Positions 41,637-50,417 of a DNA stretch of 64,000 nucleotides are shown piece by piece. The position numbers and the translations under genes were made by a program. Under the pieces are notes generated by a model. The model made no database searches. It worked only from the letters and a program-made list of their open reading frames with translations, and was not told the origin of the DNA. The first letter of the stretch is position 1. Every line of letters starts with the position of its first letter. The stretch is from Arthrobacter sp. PM3 (GTDB lineage: Bacteria > Actinomycetota > Actinomycetes > Actinomycetales > Micrococcaceae): positions 2,146,231-2,210,230 of the forward strand of contig NZ_CP022314.1 of NCBI RefSeq assembly GCF_003352915.1, read 5' to 3'.

Positions 41637-42956
41637 TTAGGCCCGGTATTGTGCGCGCAGGGCCGCAACGGCGGCGGCGTACTTGTCGCCGGCTGCGGCG
41701 AAAGCTGCGCGCGTGGCCGCGAGCCGGGTATCGTGGCCTGCCACCGCCCGGGCGTATTTGCTGCGGAGCGCGGCGGTGCTGGTTTTGTACCTGGCTACGT
41801 CTTTGGCGTGGGTGTCCGCGAGCTGGGCGCGCTTGACGGTGTAGTCGGCCCGGGATTTGGTGTACGCGTCGCGGAGCGCGGCGATTCGCGCGTCCCGGGC
41901 CGGGGCTTCCTTGGCATAGGCGGCCTTGAGCCGGGCCTTGGCTTTCTTGTAGTCGGTCCTGGACTGGGCGTACGCATCCTTGAGGGCCTGGATGCGGTCC
42001 GTCTTGGCCTGGGATGCGCTGGCATATTGTGCTTTCAGCTGTGCCCGCGCGGCGGCGTAGTCGGCCTGGGAACGGGTGTACCCGTCCCTGAGTGCCTGGA
42101 TGCGGGCATCCCTGGCGGGGGCCTCCTTGGCGTACGCCGTTTTGAGTGCGGCTAGTTCTGCTTCGTAGGCGGCAGCGGCTTTCGTGTGGGCCGCCCTCAG
42201 ATCGTCTTTGGCTGCTGTGGTTGTCGCTGCGGCGTAGTCCTTGGCGTAGGCGGCCTTCTCCGCGGCGTGTGCCGCCTTGGCCTTCTCCACTGCGGCGTTG
42301 TAGGCGACCCTCTTGGCGGCGTAGTTGGCCTTTTCGTTGGCAATGGCACGGTCGAGCGCCGGCCTCTTCAGCCTGTTCGCATCGGCAAGGGCGGCAAGGT
42401 CCTTGGTGTAGGCCGTGGTCTTCCGGTCGAAGGCTGCCCGTTCGGCGGCGATGTCCCGGCCCAAGGCGGGGCGTTTCTCGTCCTGGGCGGCGGCGAGGTC
42501 CTTCAGGGCTTTCGCGTTTGCTGCGGTTTTCCGGGCGTAGCTTGCCTTTTCCGCGGCAAGGGCCTTGTTCAGCGCGGGCCGCTGTGCGTTTTTCGATTTG
42601 GTGAGCGCGGCGACTGCCTTCTCGTAGGCCGAGTCCTTGGCGTCGAGGTCGGCGCGCTTGGCGGCGAGCGCTTTGTCCAAGGCGGGCCGGAGGTTCTGCT
42701 GGTACGCGTACTCGCTGGCCTGGTCGTCCACGAACCGCTGGGCCGCCGTCTGGTAGTCGGCGATGAGGGTGATGAGGGCGGCGTTATACGCGGCCTTGGT
42801 CATGGGGGCGGAAAGCGCAGCGGCCGCCATGCCGGCGGGGCGGCTGGCAGCCGCCTGGGTTGCGGCGTTGGCCGCCGGCGCCACTGCCGCCGCACCAAAG
42901 GCAAGCGCGAGGCTGAGGCCAAAGATGCTGGTGATACTGGTGGTGTTCTTGTGCAC
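41637..42956 (-). CDS. Secreted alanine/lysine-rich repetitive coiled-coil protein
   Basis: 439 residues from the GTG at 42954-42956 with a weak ribosome site. Residues 1-33 form a signal peptide (SIFGLSLALAFGAAAVAP, cleavage near ANA-AT). The rest is one long charged helix built from two repeat families. In residues ~90-230, units contain RPALDKALAAKRA, RPALNKALAAEKA or RPALGRDIAAERA. In ~260-400, units of ~35 residues contain ARDARIQALRDGYTRSQADY and variants. No enzymatic domain is seen. It may be a wall- or surface-associated rod or a polymer-binding filament. Confidence 0.75.
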   Translation of the reverse strand: MHKNTTSITSIFGLSLALAFGAAAVAPAANAATQAAASRPAGMAAAALSAPMTKAAYNAALITLIADYQTAAQRFVDDQASEYAYQQNLRPALDKALAAKRADLDAKDSAYEKAVAALTKSKNAQRPALNKALAAEKASYARKTAANAKALKDLAAAQDEKRPALGRDIAAERAAFDRKTTAYTKDLAALADANRLKRPALDRAIANEKANYAAKRVAYNAAVEKAKAAHAAEKAAYAKDYAAATTTAAKDDLRAAHTKAAAAYEAELAALKTAYAKEAPARDARIQALRDGYTRSQADYAAARAQLKAQYASASQAKTDRIQALKDAYAQSRTDYKKAKARLKAAYAKEAPARDARIAALRDAYTKSRADYTVKRAQLADTHAKDVARYKTSTAALRSKYARAVAGHDTRLAATRAAFAAAGDKYAAAVAALRAQYRA

Positions 42957-43157
42957 GAGGCCGATCGTACAGGACCGTTTTGTTTTTCGGGCGGCCGGAT
43001 GGTACATAGGCGGAAAGCTTGCGCAGATCCTGCGGAAGGCAGGGGGCCGACGGCGGCATACCGTCACCCAGGCGGACTGGCCGGACGAGAGAGGCCGGCT
43101 GAAGCAATCTTCCGATCGCCGCAGCCGGCCCTGAACCGCGCCAACTCGGCGCTTCCG

Positions 43158-43245
43158 CGGAAGGTAAGAGATTCGAACTCTTGGTACGGGGTTACCGCAC
43201 ACTGGTTTTCAAGACCAGCTCCATCGGCCACTCGGACAACCTTCC
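43158..43245 (-). tRNA. tRNA-Ser (anticodon TGA)
   Basis: 88 nt class II tRNA. Acceptor GGAAGGT / ACCTTCC, anticodon arm CTGGT-CTTGAAA-ACCAG, long variable arm and T-loop GTTCGAATC. CCA is not encoded. Confidence 0.97.
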
Positions 43246-43399
43246 CTAGCTAGTAGTCTTTCATAGGCAGTCGGCTGCCACAAAAACGCGCAGCGCTTGC
43301 GGATGCGCGGCGCTCCCCGCCATATTCTGGGGAGAGATGTTGATAGGACCTGGTCTTCGCGGCGCGCGCACGGAGCCAGTTAGGAATCGGGAGTGCTCC

Positions 43400-44383
43400 A
43401 TGAAGGCTGTCTATATCTCAGAGCCCGGCGGCCCCGAGGTCCTGGAAGTCCGTGAGGTCGAGGCCCCGGTTGCCGGCCCCGGCGAGGTACTGATCGACGT
43501 CGTGGCCGCGGGCCTCAACCGGGCCGACGTCCAGCAGCGCAGGGGGTTCTACCCGCCGCCTCCGGGCGCCTCCGAGATTCCCGGGCTGGAGATCTCCGGG
43601 CGGATTGCGGGCTTCGGTCCGGGCGTCACCAAGGCCTTCTCCGTGGGGGACAAGGTAGTGGCGCTGCTCTCCGGCGGCGGCTACGCCCAGAAGGTGGCCG
43701 TGCCGGCAGGGCAGGTGCTGAGAGTCCCCGACGGTGTGGACCTGGTCACGGCGGCGGCCTTGCCGGAAGTGGCCGCCACTGTCTACTCCAACCTCATCAT
43801 GACGGCGCAGCTGCAGCCGGGCGAGACTGTCCTCATCCATGGCGCCACGGGCGGCATCGGCACCATGGCCATCCAGCTGGCCAAGGCCGTCGGTGCCCGG
43901 GTGGCAACGACGGCCGGCAATGCGGAGAAGGTCGGCACCGCGAAAGCGTTCCTCGGCGCGGACATCGCCATTAACTACGCGGAGGAAAACTTCCCCGAGA
44001 GTCTCCGCGCGCAGAACGGCGGCCACGGCGCGGACGTGATCCTCGACGTCGTCGGCGCCAAATACCTCGCACAGAACATCGACGCCCTGGCCGACTACGG
44101 CCGGCTGGTGGTGATCGGGCTGCAGGGCGGGACCAAAGCGGAACTGGACCTCGGACAGTTGCTGTCGAAACGTGCCGCCATCATTGCCACGGCCCTGCGT
44201 CCCCGCCCGGTCGAAGAAAAGACAGTGATCATGAATGCCGTCCGTGACGCCGTCTGGCCGATGCTGACCGACGGCAGGATCAGGCCCCTTGTGGCAAAAA
44301 CTTTCCCTCTGGACCAGGCCGCCGCCGCGCACGCGTACTTCGACTCAGGCGACCACGTGGGCAAAGTCCTGCTGGTCATGTAG
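43400..44383 (+). CDS. NAD(P)H:quinone oxidoreductase, zinc-independent MDR family
   Basis: 327 residues, ATG at 43400 with GGGAG upstream. The GroES-like N-terminal domain shows GPGEVLIDVVAAGLNRADV and QQRRGFYPPPPGASEIPGLE, the signature of the QOR/PIG3 subgroup, which lacks the catalytic and structural zinc ligands. The Rossmann domain reads VLIHGATGGIGTMAIQLAKA, with the AxxGGxG-type NADPH motif. It performs one- or two-electron reduction of quinones or enones. It lies next to tRNA-Ser and is followed by a divergently organised promoter for the PadR gene. Confidence 0.92.
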   Translation: MKAVYISEPGGPEVLEVREVEAPVAGPGEVLIDVVAAGLNRADVQQRRGFYPPPPGASEIPGLEISGRIAGFGPGVTKAFSVGDKVVALLSGGGYAQKVAVPAGQVLRVPDGVDLVTAAALPEVAATVYSNLIMTAQLQPGETVLIHGATGGIGTMAIQLAKAVGARVATTAGNAEKVGTAKAFLGADIAINYAEENFPESLRAQNGGHGADVILDVVGAKYLAQNIDALADYGRLVVIGLQGGTKAELDLGQLLSKRAAIIATALRPRPVEEKTVIMNAVRDAVWPMLTDGRIRPLVAKTFPLDQAAAAHAYFDSGDHVGKVLLVM

Positions 44384-44438
44384 CCGGGCTGTTTTGCCGG
44401 AACGGCATGAATCACGCTAACGTAATTCCATACGCGGT

Positions 44439-44464
44439 ATACACGCGTCTTGGGGCGCGTGTAT
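44439..44464. promoter_or_regulatory. Palindromic operator upstream of the PadR gene
   Basis: ATACACGCG-N8-CGCGTGTAT is a perfect 9-bp inverted repeat, 31 bp before the PadR start and overlapping the likely promoter. PadR-family proteins bind dyads of this size and usually autoregulate. Confidence 0.7.
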
Positions 44465-44495
44465 GCTGTGTGGTTTCCTGACCTTCGGGAGCGCC

Positions 44496-45032
44496 ATGTC
44501 CATTCGCCACAGTCTCCTTGCCCTCCTGCAGGACCGGCCGCGCTACGGGTATCAGCTCAGAGCCGAGTTCGAGGACCGCACCGGTGCGTCGTGGCCGCTG
44601 AACATCGGGCAGGTCTACACCACCCTCGACCGGCTGGAACGCGACGGGCTGGTCCAAAACGACGGCAGCGACGGCGACGGGCACGTCATCTACAGCATCA
44701 CGCCGGCCGGCCGGACCGAAGCCCGGAACTGGTTCGCGGCCCCGGTCGCCCGCACCAGCCCGCCCCGGAATGAACTGGCCATCAAGCTCGCCCTTGGCCT
44801 CACGATCCCCGGGACGGACGTCGGCGCCATCATCCAGGCCCAACGCGCCGTCTCGATCCGCGCGCTGCAGGAATACACGAAATCCCGCCGTGACACAGCC
44901 GCCCTGCAGCGCCCGGCCGATACCGCCAGGCTGCTGGTCCTGGACTCCCTGATCTTCCAGACCGAGGCCGAGGTGCGCTGGCTGGACCTCTGCGAGGCCC
45001 GCATGCTGCAGCTCAGCAACCCCCCGGCCTAG
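44496..45032 (+). CDS. PadR-family transcriptional regulator
   Basis: 178 residues from the ATG at 44496 (CGGGAG upstream); an ATG 33 nt earlier lacks a ribosome site. The winged helix is typical of PadR: MSIRHSLLALLQDRPRYGYQ, then WPLNIGQVYTTLDRLERDGL, then the wing VIYSITPAGRTEARNWF. The C-terminal ~90 residues are the helical Vir_act_alpha_C-like dimerisation region. The target is unknown; the self-operator is described separately. No efflux or phenolic-acid gene is adjacent except the quinone oxidoreductase upstream. Confidence 0.92.
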   Translation: MSIRHSLLALLQDRPRYGYQLRAEFEDRTGASWPLNIGQVYTTLDRLERDGLVQNDGSDGDGHVIYSITPAGRTEARNWFAAPVARTSPPRNELAIKLALGLTIPGTDVGAIIQAQRAVSIRALQEYTKSRRDTAALQRPADTARLLVLDSLIFQTEAEVRWLDLCEARMLQLSNPPA

Positions 45033-45209
45033 CCGCAACGCCGCCCGGGTCCGGGGTCCCCTTCCCGGCCGTTCACCGCGCACGGCCGACCGTTCGTCGC
45101 GCAAACCGCGCCGCCGGGCGCAGGGCAGGCGTCAGCACGGGGCCGCGTTGGTAAGGTGCCGGGGGCAGCGCTCACTGGGCTGCCCCGCAGGGTTTCTCAA
45201 GGAGGAGAC

Positions 45210-47540
45210 ATGGGCACAAGGCCAGACGGCACACTAGGCGACAGTACGCACGGCGAGACTACGAGCGGCGCCGTGAAACTCGACGACGGGCTCGCACCCG
45301 ACCCGTCCCTTCCGCCGACGTCGGTGGATGAGGCGGTCCGCGAGGCCGCGGACCGCAAATGGACCCCCGGCAAGATCGCGCTGTGGACGGCCATCGCACT
45401 GCTGGGCGGCGTCGCCTGGTTCATGCTCGCCATCATCCGCGGCGAAACCGTCAATGCGATCTGGTTTGTGTTCGCGTCGGTCTGCACCTACCTCATCGGT
45501 TACCGTTTCTACTCCAAAGTCATCGAGCGATACCTCCTCAAGCCCAATGACCGCCGGGCCACACCGGCCGAATACAAGGCCGACGGCAAGGATTACGTCC
45601 GCACGGACCGCAACGTCCTGTTCGGCCACCACTTCGCCGCCATCGCCGGCGCCGGTCCCCTCGTGGGCCCGGTCATCGCGGCGCAGATGGGCTACCTCCC
45701 CGGCACCATCTGGATCATCATCGGCGTCGTCCTCGCCGGCGCCGTCCAGGACTACCTTGTCCTGTTCTTCTCCATGCGCCGCGGCGGACGTTCGCTCGGA
45801 CAGATGGCCCGCGAAGAACTCGGCGTGATCGGCGGGACCGCCGCCCTGATCGCAACCCTGCTCATCATGGTGATCATCGTCGCCATCCTGGCCCTCGTGG
45901 TGGTCAACGCCCTCGGCGAAAGCCCGTGGGGTGTCTTCTCGGTGGGCATGACCATCCCGATCGCCCTCTTCATGGGTGTCTACCTGCGCTACCTCCGGCC
46001 GGGCAAAGTCATGGAGGTCTCCATCATCGGCTTCGTGCTGCTCATGGCCGCCATCATCGGCGGCGGGGCCGTGGCGGGCACCGAATGGGGCGCGGCGTTC
46101 TTCCACCTGGACAAGGTCACCATCGCCTGGGGCCTCATCATCTACGGCTTCATTGCGGCGATCCTTCCCGTCTGGCTCCTCCTGGCCCCCCGCGACTACC
46201 TCTCCACTTTCATGAAGATCGGCGTGATCGTGATGCTGGCCCTGGCCATCATCGTGGTCCGCCCGGAGATCACCGTCCCGGCCTTCAGTGAGTTCGCCGG
46301 CCGTGACAACGGCCCGGTCTTCTCCGGCGCCCTCTTCCCGTTCTTGTTCGTGACCATCGCCTGCGGCGCCCTCTCCGGCTTCCACGCCCTGATCTCCTCC
46401 GGCACCACCCCGAAACTGATCGAGAAGGAACGCCAGACGCGCCTGATCGGCTACGGCGGCATGCTCATGGAGTCCTTCGTGGCCATCATGGCCCTCGTGG
46501 CCGCGATCTCCATTGACCGCGGCATCTACTTCGCCATGAACGCCCCCGTGGCGCTGACAGGCGGCACGGTCGAGACCGCCGCTGCGTGGGTCAACAGCCT
46601 GGGCCTGTCCGGCGTCAACATCGCCCCCGGCGACCTCGCCCAGACCGCCAAAGACGTGGGGGAGCAGAGCATTGTGTCCCGCTCGGGCGGTGCCCCCACG
46701 CTCGCCGTCGGCCTGGCCCACATCATGCAGCAGTTCATCGGCGGCACCGCGATGATGGCCTTCTGGTACCACTTCGCCATTATGTTCGAAGCCCTGTTCA
46801 TCCTCACCGCGGTCGACGCCGGGACCCGGGTTGCGCGCTTCATGCTGCAGGATTCGATCGGCAACTTCGTCCCCAAGTTCAAGGAACACTCGTGGCGCCC
46901 GGGCGCCTGGCTGTGCACCGCCATCATGGTGGCGGCCTGGGGCGCGGTGTTGCTGATGGGCGTCACCGACCCGCTGGGCGGCATCAACACCCTCTTCCCC
47001 CTGTTCGGGATCGCCAACCAGCTGCTCGCGGCCATCGCCCTCTCGGTATGCCTGGCCATCGCTGCCAAGCGGACCGCCCTGAAGTACCTGTGGATCGCGG
47101 CAGTCCCGCTGGCCTTTGCCGCCGTCGTCACCATCACGGCGAGCTTCTACAAGATCTTCTCGCCCGTTCCGGCGGTGGGCTACTTCGCCAACAACGCGGC
47201 CTTCGCCAAGGCCCTGGCGGACGGCAAGACCTCTTTCGGCACGGCGAAGACCCAGGCGGCCATGGAAGCCGTGGTCCGCAACACCATGATCCAGGGCTGG
47301 CTGTCGATCATCTTCGTGGTGCTGAGCATCATCGTGATCATCACCGCCGTGATGGCAACCATCAAGGCCCTCCGGAACACGGCGGCGGGGCTCCCCAACG
47401 CCGAGAACGAGGACCCCGCCCGCGCCTCGCGCGTCTTCGCCCCGGCCGGGTTCATCCCCACCGTGGCGGAACGCGACGTCATGGCCGCGTGGGACAAACT
47501 CCCGGCCGGGCAGCGGCTTGAAAAGTCCGGGCACCACTGA
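45210..47540 (+). CDS. cstA: CstA-family pyruvate/peptide transporter
   Basis: 776 residues, ATG at 45210 preceded by AAGGAGGAG. An N-terminal polar stretch of ~50 residues is followed by ~16 membrane helices. CstA landmarks are present: RTDRNVLFGHHFAAIAGAGP, then GTIWIIIGVVLAGAVQDYLV, GFHALISSGTTPKLIEKE and WYHFAIMFEALFILTAVDAG. E. coli CstA and BtsT import pyruvate (and peptides) during carbon starvation. The gene is followed 13 nt later by a YbdD-type partner, the conserved arrangement. Stationary-phase or CRP-type control is usual but no site was identified here. Confidence 0.95.
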   Translation: MGTRPDGTLGDSTHGETTSGAVKLDDGLAPDPSLPPTSVDEAVREAADRKWTPGKIALWTAIALLGGVAWFMLAIIRGETVNAIWFVFASVCTYLIGYRFYSKVIERYLLKPNDRRATPAEYKADGKDYVRTDRNVLFGHHFAAIAGAGPLVGPVIAAQMGYLPGTIWIIIGVVLAGAVQDYLVLFFSMRRGGRSLGQMAREELGVIGGTAALIATLLIMVIIVAILALVVVNALGESPWGVFSVGMTIPIALFMGVYLRYLRPGKVMEVSIIGFVLLMAAIIGGGAVAGTEWGAAFFHLDKVTIAWGLIIYGFIAAILPVWLLLAPRDYLSTFMKIGVIVMLALAIIVVRPEITVPAFSEFAGRDNGPVFSGALFPFLFVTIACGALSGFHALISSGTTPKLIEKERQTRLIGYGGMLMESFVAIMALVAAISIDRGIYFAMNAPVALTGGTVETAAAWVNSLGLSGVNIAPGDLAQTAKDVGEQSIVSRSGGAPTLAVGLAHIMQQFIGGTAMMAFWYHFAIMFEALFILTAVDAGTRVARFMLQDSIGNFVPKFKEHSWRPGAWLCTAIMVAAWGAVLLMGVTDPLGGINTLFPLFGIANQLLAAIALSVCLAIAAKRTALKYLWIAAVPLAFAAVVTITASFYKIFSPVPAVGYFANNAAFAKALADGKTSFGTAKTQAAMEAVVRNTMIQGWLSIIFVVLSIIVIITAVMATIKALRNTAAGLPNAENEDPARASRVFAPAGFIPTVAERDVMAAWDKLPAGQRLEKSGHH

Positions 47541-47553
47541 TGCCGGCCCGCAA

Positions 47554-47745
47554 GTGAACGCGGTAATCGCCGCGTTCCGGGGGTTTTCCGGGTACCTCGG
47601 CGGCGTCCTGGGCGCCGATGCCTACAAGAAGTACCTGGAACACCACGCGTCCTCGGGCCACGCCGGCCCGCCGCTGACGGAACGGGAGTTCTGGCGGGAC
47701 CGCACCGACCGGCAGGACACCAGTCCCCAGCAACGCTGTTGCTGA
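47554..47745 (+). CDS. YbdD/YjiX-family small protein
   Basis: 63 residues from the GTG at 47554. The core DAYKKYLEHHASSGH, PPLTEREFWRDRTDR corresponds to the conserved YL-x-H...HP..P....EF...R..D of the YbdD/YjiX (DUF466) family, though the usual HP is HA here. Family members are almost always encoded right after cstA or btsT and probably support the transporter. The C-terminus ends in an unusual Cys-Cys pair. Confidence 0.85.
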   Translation: MNAVIAAFRGFSGYLGGVLGADAYKKYLEHHASSGHAGPPLTEREFWRDRTDRQDTSPQQRCC

Positions 47746-47857
47746 GCTGGTGTTGTTGAGCCGGTGCTGCTGACCGGACCGTGACGCGGCCGGCGCCGCC
47801 CCTTCGCTTCGGGCGGACGCCGGCCCCGCGCGGCCGGGTGCGTGAGAGTATGAAGCC

Positions 47858-48541
47858 ATGAGCGATCAGGACGACACTCAGCCACGCACCGGGACGGCCG
47901 ACGACGTGCCCGTCGAAGGCACCCCCCTGGACGACGGGGCGCCCGCGGGCCCCGGACACCTGGCGGGGCCGGCCGACCTGCCGGCCGGCCGCGCCAACCC
48001 TCCGGGCACCGGGTCCCGGCCCCCGCAGGGCGGCGACCCCCAGGACCTGGTGGATCAGCCCGCCAAGGTCATGCGGATCGGCACCATGATCAAACAGCTA
48101 CTGGACGAGGTGAAGTCCGCACCGCTGGACAACGCGGCCAGGGTCCGGCTGGCGGAAATCCACGACCGATCGATCAAGGAACTCGAGGACGGACTCGCTC
48201 CCGAGCTCGTTGAAGAGCTCGAACGGATCAGCCTCCCCTTCCCGGAGGACACGACCCCCTCCGACGCCGAGCTGCGGATCGCCCAGGCCCAGCTGGTCGG
48301 CTGGCTCGAGGGGCTCTTCCACGGCATCCAGACCGCCATCGCGGCCCAGCACGCGGCCCGGGAGCACGCCTACGCGCAGATGCAGCTGCGCCAGCTGCCG
48401 CCGGGAACGGTGATTGCGCCCGGCGTCATCATCGGGGAAAACGGCGAGCCGGTCCGCGCCGCGGCGCCCCGGCGTGGCGCCGACCCCTCCCAGCCTCCCG
48501 AGCCCGCCGACCCGGACCACGGCCCGGGCCAGTACCTCTAG
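47858..48541 (+). CDS. bpa: Bacterial proteasome activator Bpa/PafE
   Basis: 227 residues. A disordered N-terminus of ~65 residues is followed by the four-helix core: QPAKVMRIGTMIKQLLDEVK, APLDNAARVRLAEIHDRSIK, then QLVGWLEGLFHGIQTAIAAQ. The conserved block PPGTVIAPGVIIGENGEPV follows, and the protein ends in GPGQYL. The terminal GQYL is the penultimate-tyrosine motif that docks the Bpa ring onto the 20S core and opens its gate without ATP. This implies a Pup-proteasome system elsewhere on the chromosome. The helical core length agrees with mycobacterial Bpa. Confidence 0.94.
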   Translation: MSDQDDTQPRTGTADDVPVEGTPLDDGAPAGPGHLAGPADLPAGRANPPGTGSRPPQGGDPQDLVDQPAKVMRIGTMIKQLLDEVKSAPLDNAARVRLAEIHDRSIKELEDGLAPELVEELERISLPFPEDTTPSDAELRIAQAQLVGWLEGLFHGIQTAIAAQHAAREHAYAQMQLRQLPPGTVIAPGVIIGENGEPVRAAAPRRGADPSQPPEPADPDHGPGQYL

Positions 48542-48547
48542 ACCGCC

Positions 48548-49015
48548 TTGGGTTTCTTCCCCACGGCGCGGCAGGGGCGCAAGGACGACGCCGAACTCGG
48601 CAAGGGCCTCTGGCGGCGCGCCCACGACCGCTTCAACCGCGGCCTGGACCGCTATCACCAGGTCCTCGAGGGCGTTGAGGACGAGACGCTGTACGCCGAG
48701 CTCGTGGACATCGCGGACCAGCTCTCGGCGCTGGGTCCCCGGGTCCGGGAGGTCTGCGCGGAGGCCCAGCGGCGTTACCCCAGCAGCGGACTGGACATTC
48801 CGGGCCCGCTGGCAGGGGTCCACCGTGCCCTCTCCATGGCCGGGAATTCGCTGGCAATGACCGCGGAGGCGGCGGCGATGCTCCGCCTCGCCGTGGGCCC
48901 AGTCCCGGCGGGCGCGGCGTCCGTGCAGCGACGGGCCGACGCCGTTATCGAACACGTCCATGACGCCGAGCGGCGCCTTGCCGAGGCCGCCGGCAGCGGC
49001 GCGGCGCCAGCCTGA
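48548..49015 (+). CDS. Conserved helical hypothetical protein downstream of bpa
   Basis: 155 residues. The likely start is TTG at 48548, six nt after the bpa stop, implying coupling; no ATG occurs early in this frame. The chain is all helical and soluble (LWRRAHDRFNRGLDRYHQVL, then DETLYAELVDIADQLSALGP, then ALSMAGNSLAMTAEAAAMLR). Its genomic coupling suggests a role with the proteasome activator or its substrates, but no motif supports a specific function. Confidence 0.78.
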   Translation: MGFFPTARQGRKDDAELGKGLWRRAHDRFNRGLDRYHQVLEGVEDETLYAELVDIADQLSALGPRVREVCAEAQRRYPSSGLDIPGPLAGVHRALSMAGNSLAMTAEAAAMLRLAVGPVPAGAASVQRRADAVIEHVHDAERRLAEAAGSGAAPA

Positions 49016-49091
49016 CCCACGGGTCTGGTGCATGCCCCCGGACACCGGCGGCTGGGTCTTGCCCGGCAGTGACCCCGGCCTCGCTCCCGGG

Positions 49092-49335
49092 GGGACATGC
49101 TCAGTTCGCGACTCCACCATTGGACATGGCAGCACTATGTCCTCTGTTGCCCGCTAAAAATGAGCATGCTCCACGGGGCGGGCGGGGTCCTGGGGGACAT
49201 GCTCAGTTCGCGACTCCACCATTGGACATGGCAGCACTATGTCCGCTGTTGCCCGCTAAAAATGAGCATGCTCCACGGGGCAGGCGGAATCCTGCGGGGC
49301 ATGCCCCCGTCGTGACCGCAAAGAATGAGCATGTC
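49092..49335. repeat. Second intergenic repeat block: two 102-bp units plus a degenerate third
   Basis: Units begin GGGACATGCTCAGTTCGCG at 49092 and 49194 and are almost identical; a partial third (GGGGCATGCCCCCGTCGTG) starts about 49295. Each unit is an imperfect palindrome. The outer arms GGACATGCTCA and TGAGCATGCTCC surround the core GGACA-N9-TATGTCC (49122-49142, 49224-49244). The core has exactly the spacing seen in the 134-bp array at 32.7 kb. Confidence 0.9.
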
Positions 49336-49495
49336 CTGCGTGGTGCATGGTGCGTGGTGCGTGGTGGGGTCCTGGGGTGTCCCGGACCCTGGCGGCACCG
49401 GGTGCTCCACGTGTCAGGGGTATTCCCGGTTACGCGCCTAGCTTAGCCGGGCCCAGGCGCTGGCCCGGCGGCGCCGATATTGGCAGGATACTTAT

Positions 49496-50341
49496 ATGAC
49501 TTTTTCACCGGAACTGACGTTCAATGACGGCAACACCATTCCCCAGCTCGGCTACGGGGTGTGGCAGGTTGAAGACGACGTGGCGGAGAAGGTAGTGGTC
49601 CAGGCTTTCGAGGCCGGATACCGCCACATCGACACCGCCAAGATCTACGGCAACGAAGCGGGCGTGGGCCGCGCCATCGAGCGCTCCGGCCTCAAGCCCG
49701 AGGAAATCTTTATCACCACCAAGCTGTGGAACGCGGACCAGGGCTACGAGTCCACCCTGAAGGCGTTCGAAGACTCCATGGACCGCCTCGGCCTGGAGAC
49801 GCTGGACCTGTACCTCATCCACTGGATGCAGCCCAAGCAGGACAAGTACGTCGACACCTGGAAGGCGCTCATCGAGCTCCAGAAGCAGGGCCGGGTCAAG
49901 AGCATCGGCGTCTCCAACTTCACCAAGGAGGGCCTGCAGCGCCTCATCGACGAGACGGGCGTGGTTCCTGCGATCCACCAGATCGAACTGCACCCGTTCT
50001 TCAGCCAGGCGGACCTGCGCGAGTTCAACGCCTCCCAGGGCATCCTCACCCAGGCCTGGTCGCCGCTGGGACAGGGCGGTGAGCTCCTCGAGAGCCCTGT
50101 CATCTCCCAGATTGCCGCCAAGCACGGTGCCACCCCGGCGCAGGTCGTCATCGCCTGGCACCTGGCTATCGGCAACGTCGTCATCCCGAAGTCGGTGACC
50201 GAGTCCCGGATCCGCGAGAACTACGCGGCCCTCGACGTGACCCTCGACGAAACGGACATCCAGGCCATCAACGGACTGGACCGCACCGCCGAAGGCGCCG
50301 GCCGGATCGGCCCGGACCCGGCAGTCTCCGACTTCGCCTAA
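49496..50341 (+). CDS. Aldo/keto reductase (AKR5/DkgA-like)
   Basis: 281 residues, ATG at 49496. The family signatures are complete: GYRHIDTAKIYGNEAGVG (catalytic Asp and Tyr), ITTKLWNADQG (catalytic Lys), LYLIHWMQP (catalytic His), IGVSNFTKEGL, and the NADPH-binding VVIPKSVTESRIREN. Length and the short C-terminus match bacterial 2,5-diketo-D-gluconate reductase-like enzymes, which reduce carbonyls with NADPH. The exact substrate cannot be fixed. A strong terminator follows. Confidence 0.94.
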   Translation: MTFSPELTFNDGNTIPQLGYGVWQVEDDVAEKVVVQAFEAGYRHIDTAKIYGNEAGVGRAIERSGLKPEEIFITTKLWNADQGYESTLKAFEDSMDRLGLETLDLYLIHWMQPKQDKYVDTWKALIELQKQGRVKSIGVSNFTKEGLQRLIDETGVVPAIHQIELHPFFSQADLREFNASQGILTQAWSPLGQGGELLESPVISQIAAKHGATPAQVVIAWHLAIGNVVIPKSVTESRIRENYAALDVTLDETDIQAINGLDRTAEGAGRIGPDPAVSDFA

Positions 50342-50377
50342 GCACCCTGTCAGCCCGGACGGGCCGGCGTCTGCAGA

Positions 50378-50412
50378 GGGCCTGCACCCCGCACGGGGTG
50401 GGGGCCCTTTCT
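50378..50412 (+). terminator. Terminator of the aldo/keto reductase gene
   Basis: A GGGCC...GGCCC outer stem encloses a CACCCCG-CACGGGGTG hairpin and is followed by TTTCT. It also sits at the 3' end of the convergent small gene. Confidence 0.82.
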
Positions 50413-50417
50413 GCTGC

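Noticed and set aside
45234..47537. 767-residue minus-strand ORF
   Set aside because: It is the antisense of cstA; its composition (His/Asp/Gly rich) is typical of a complement frame.
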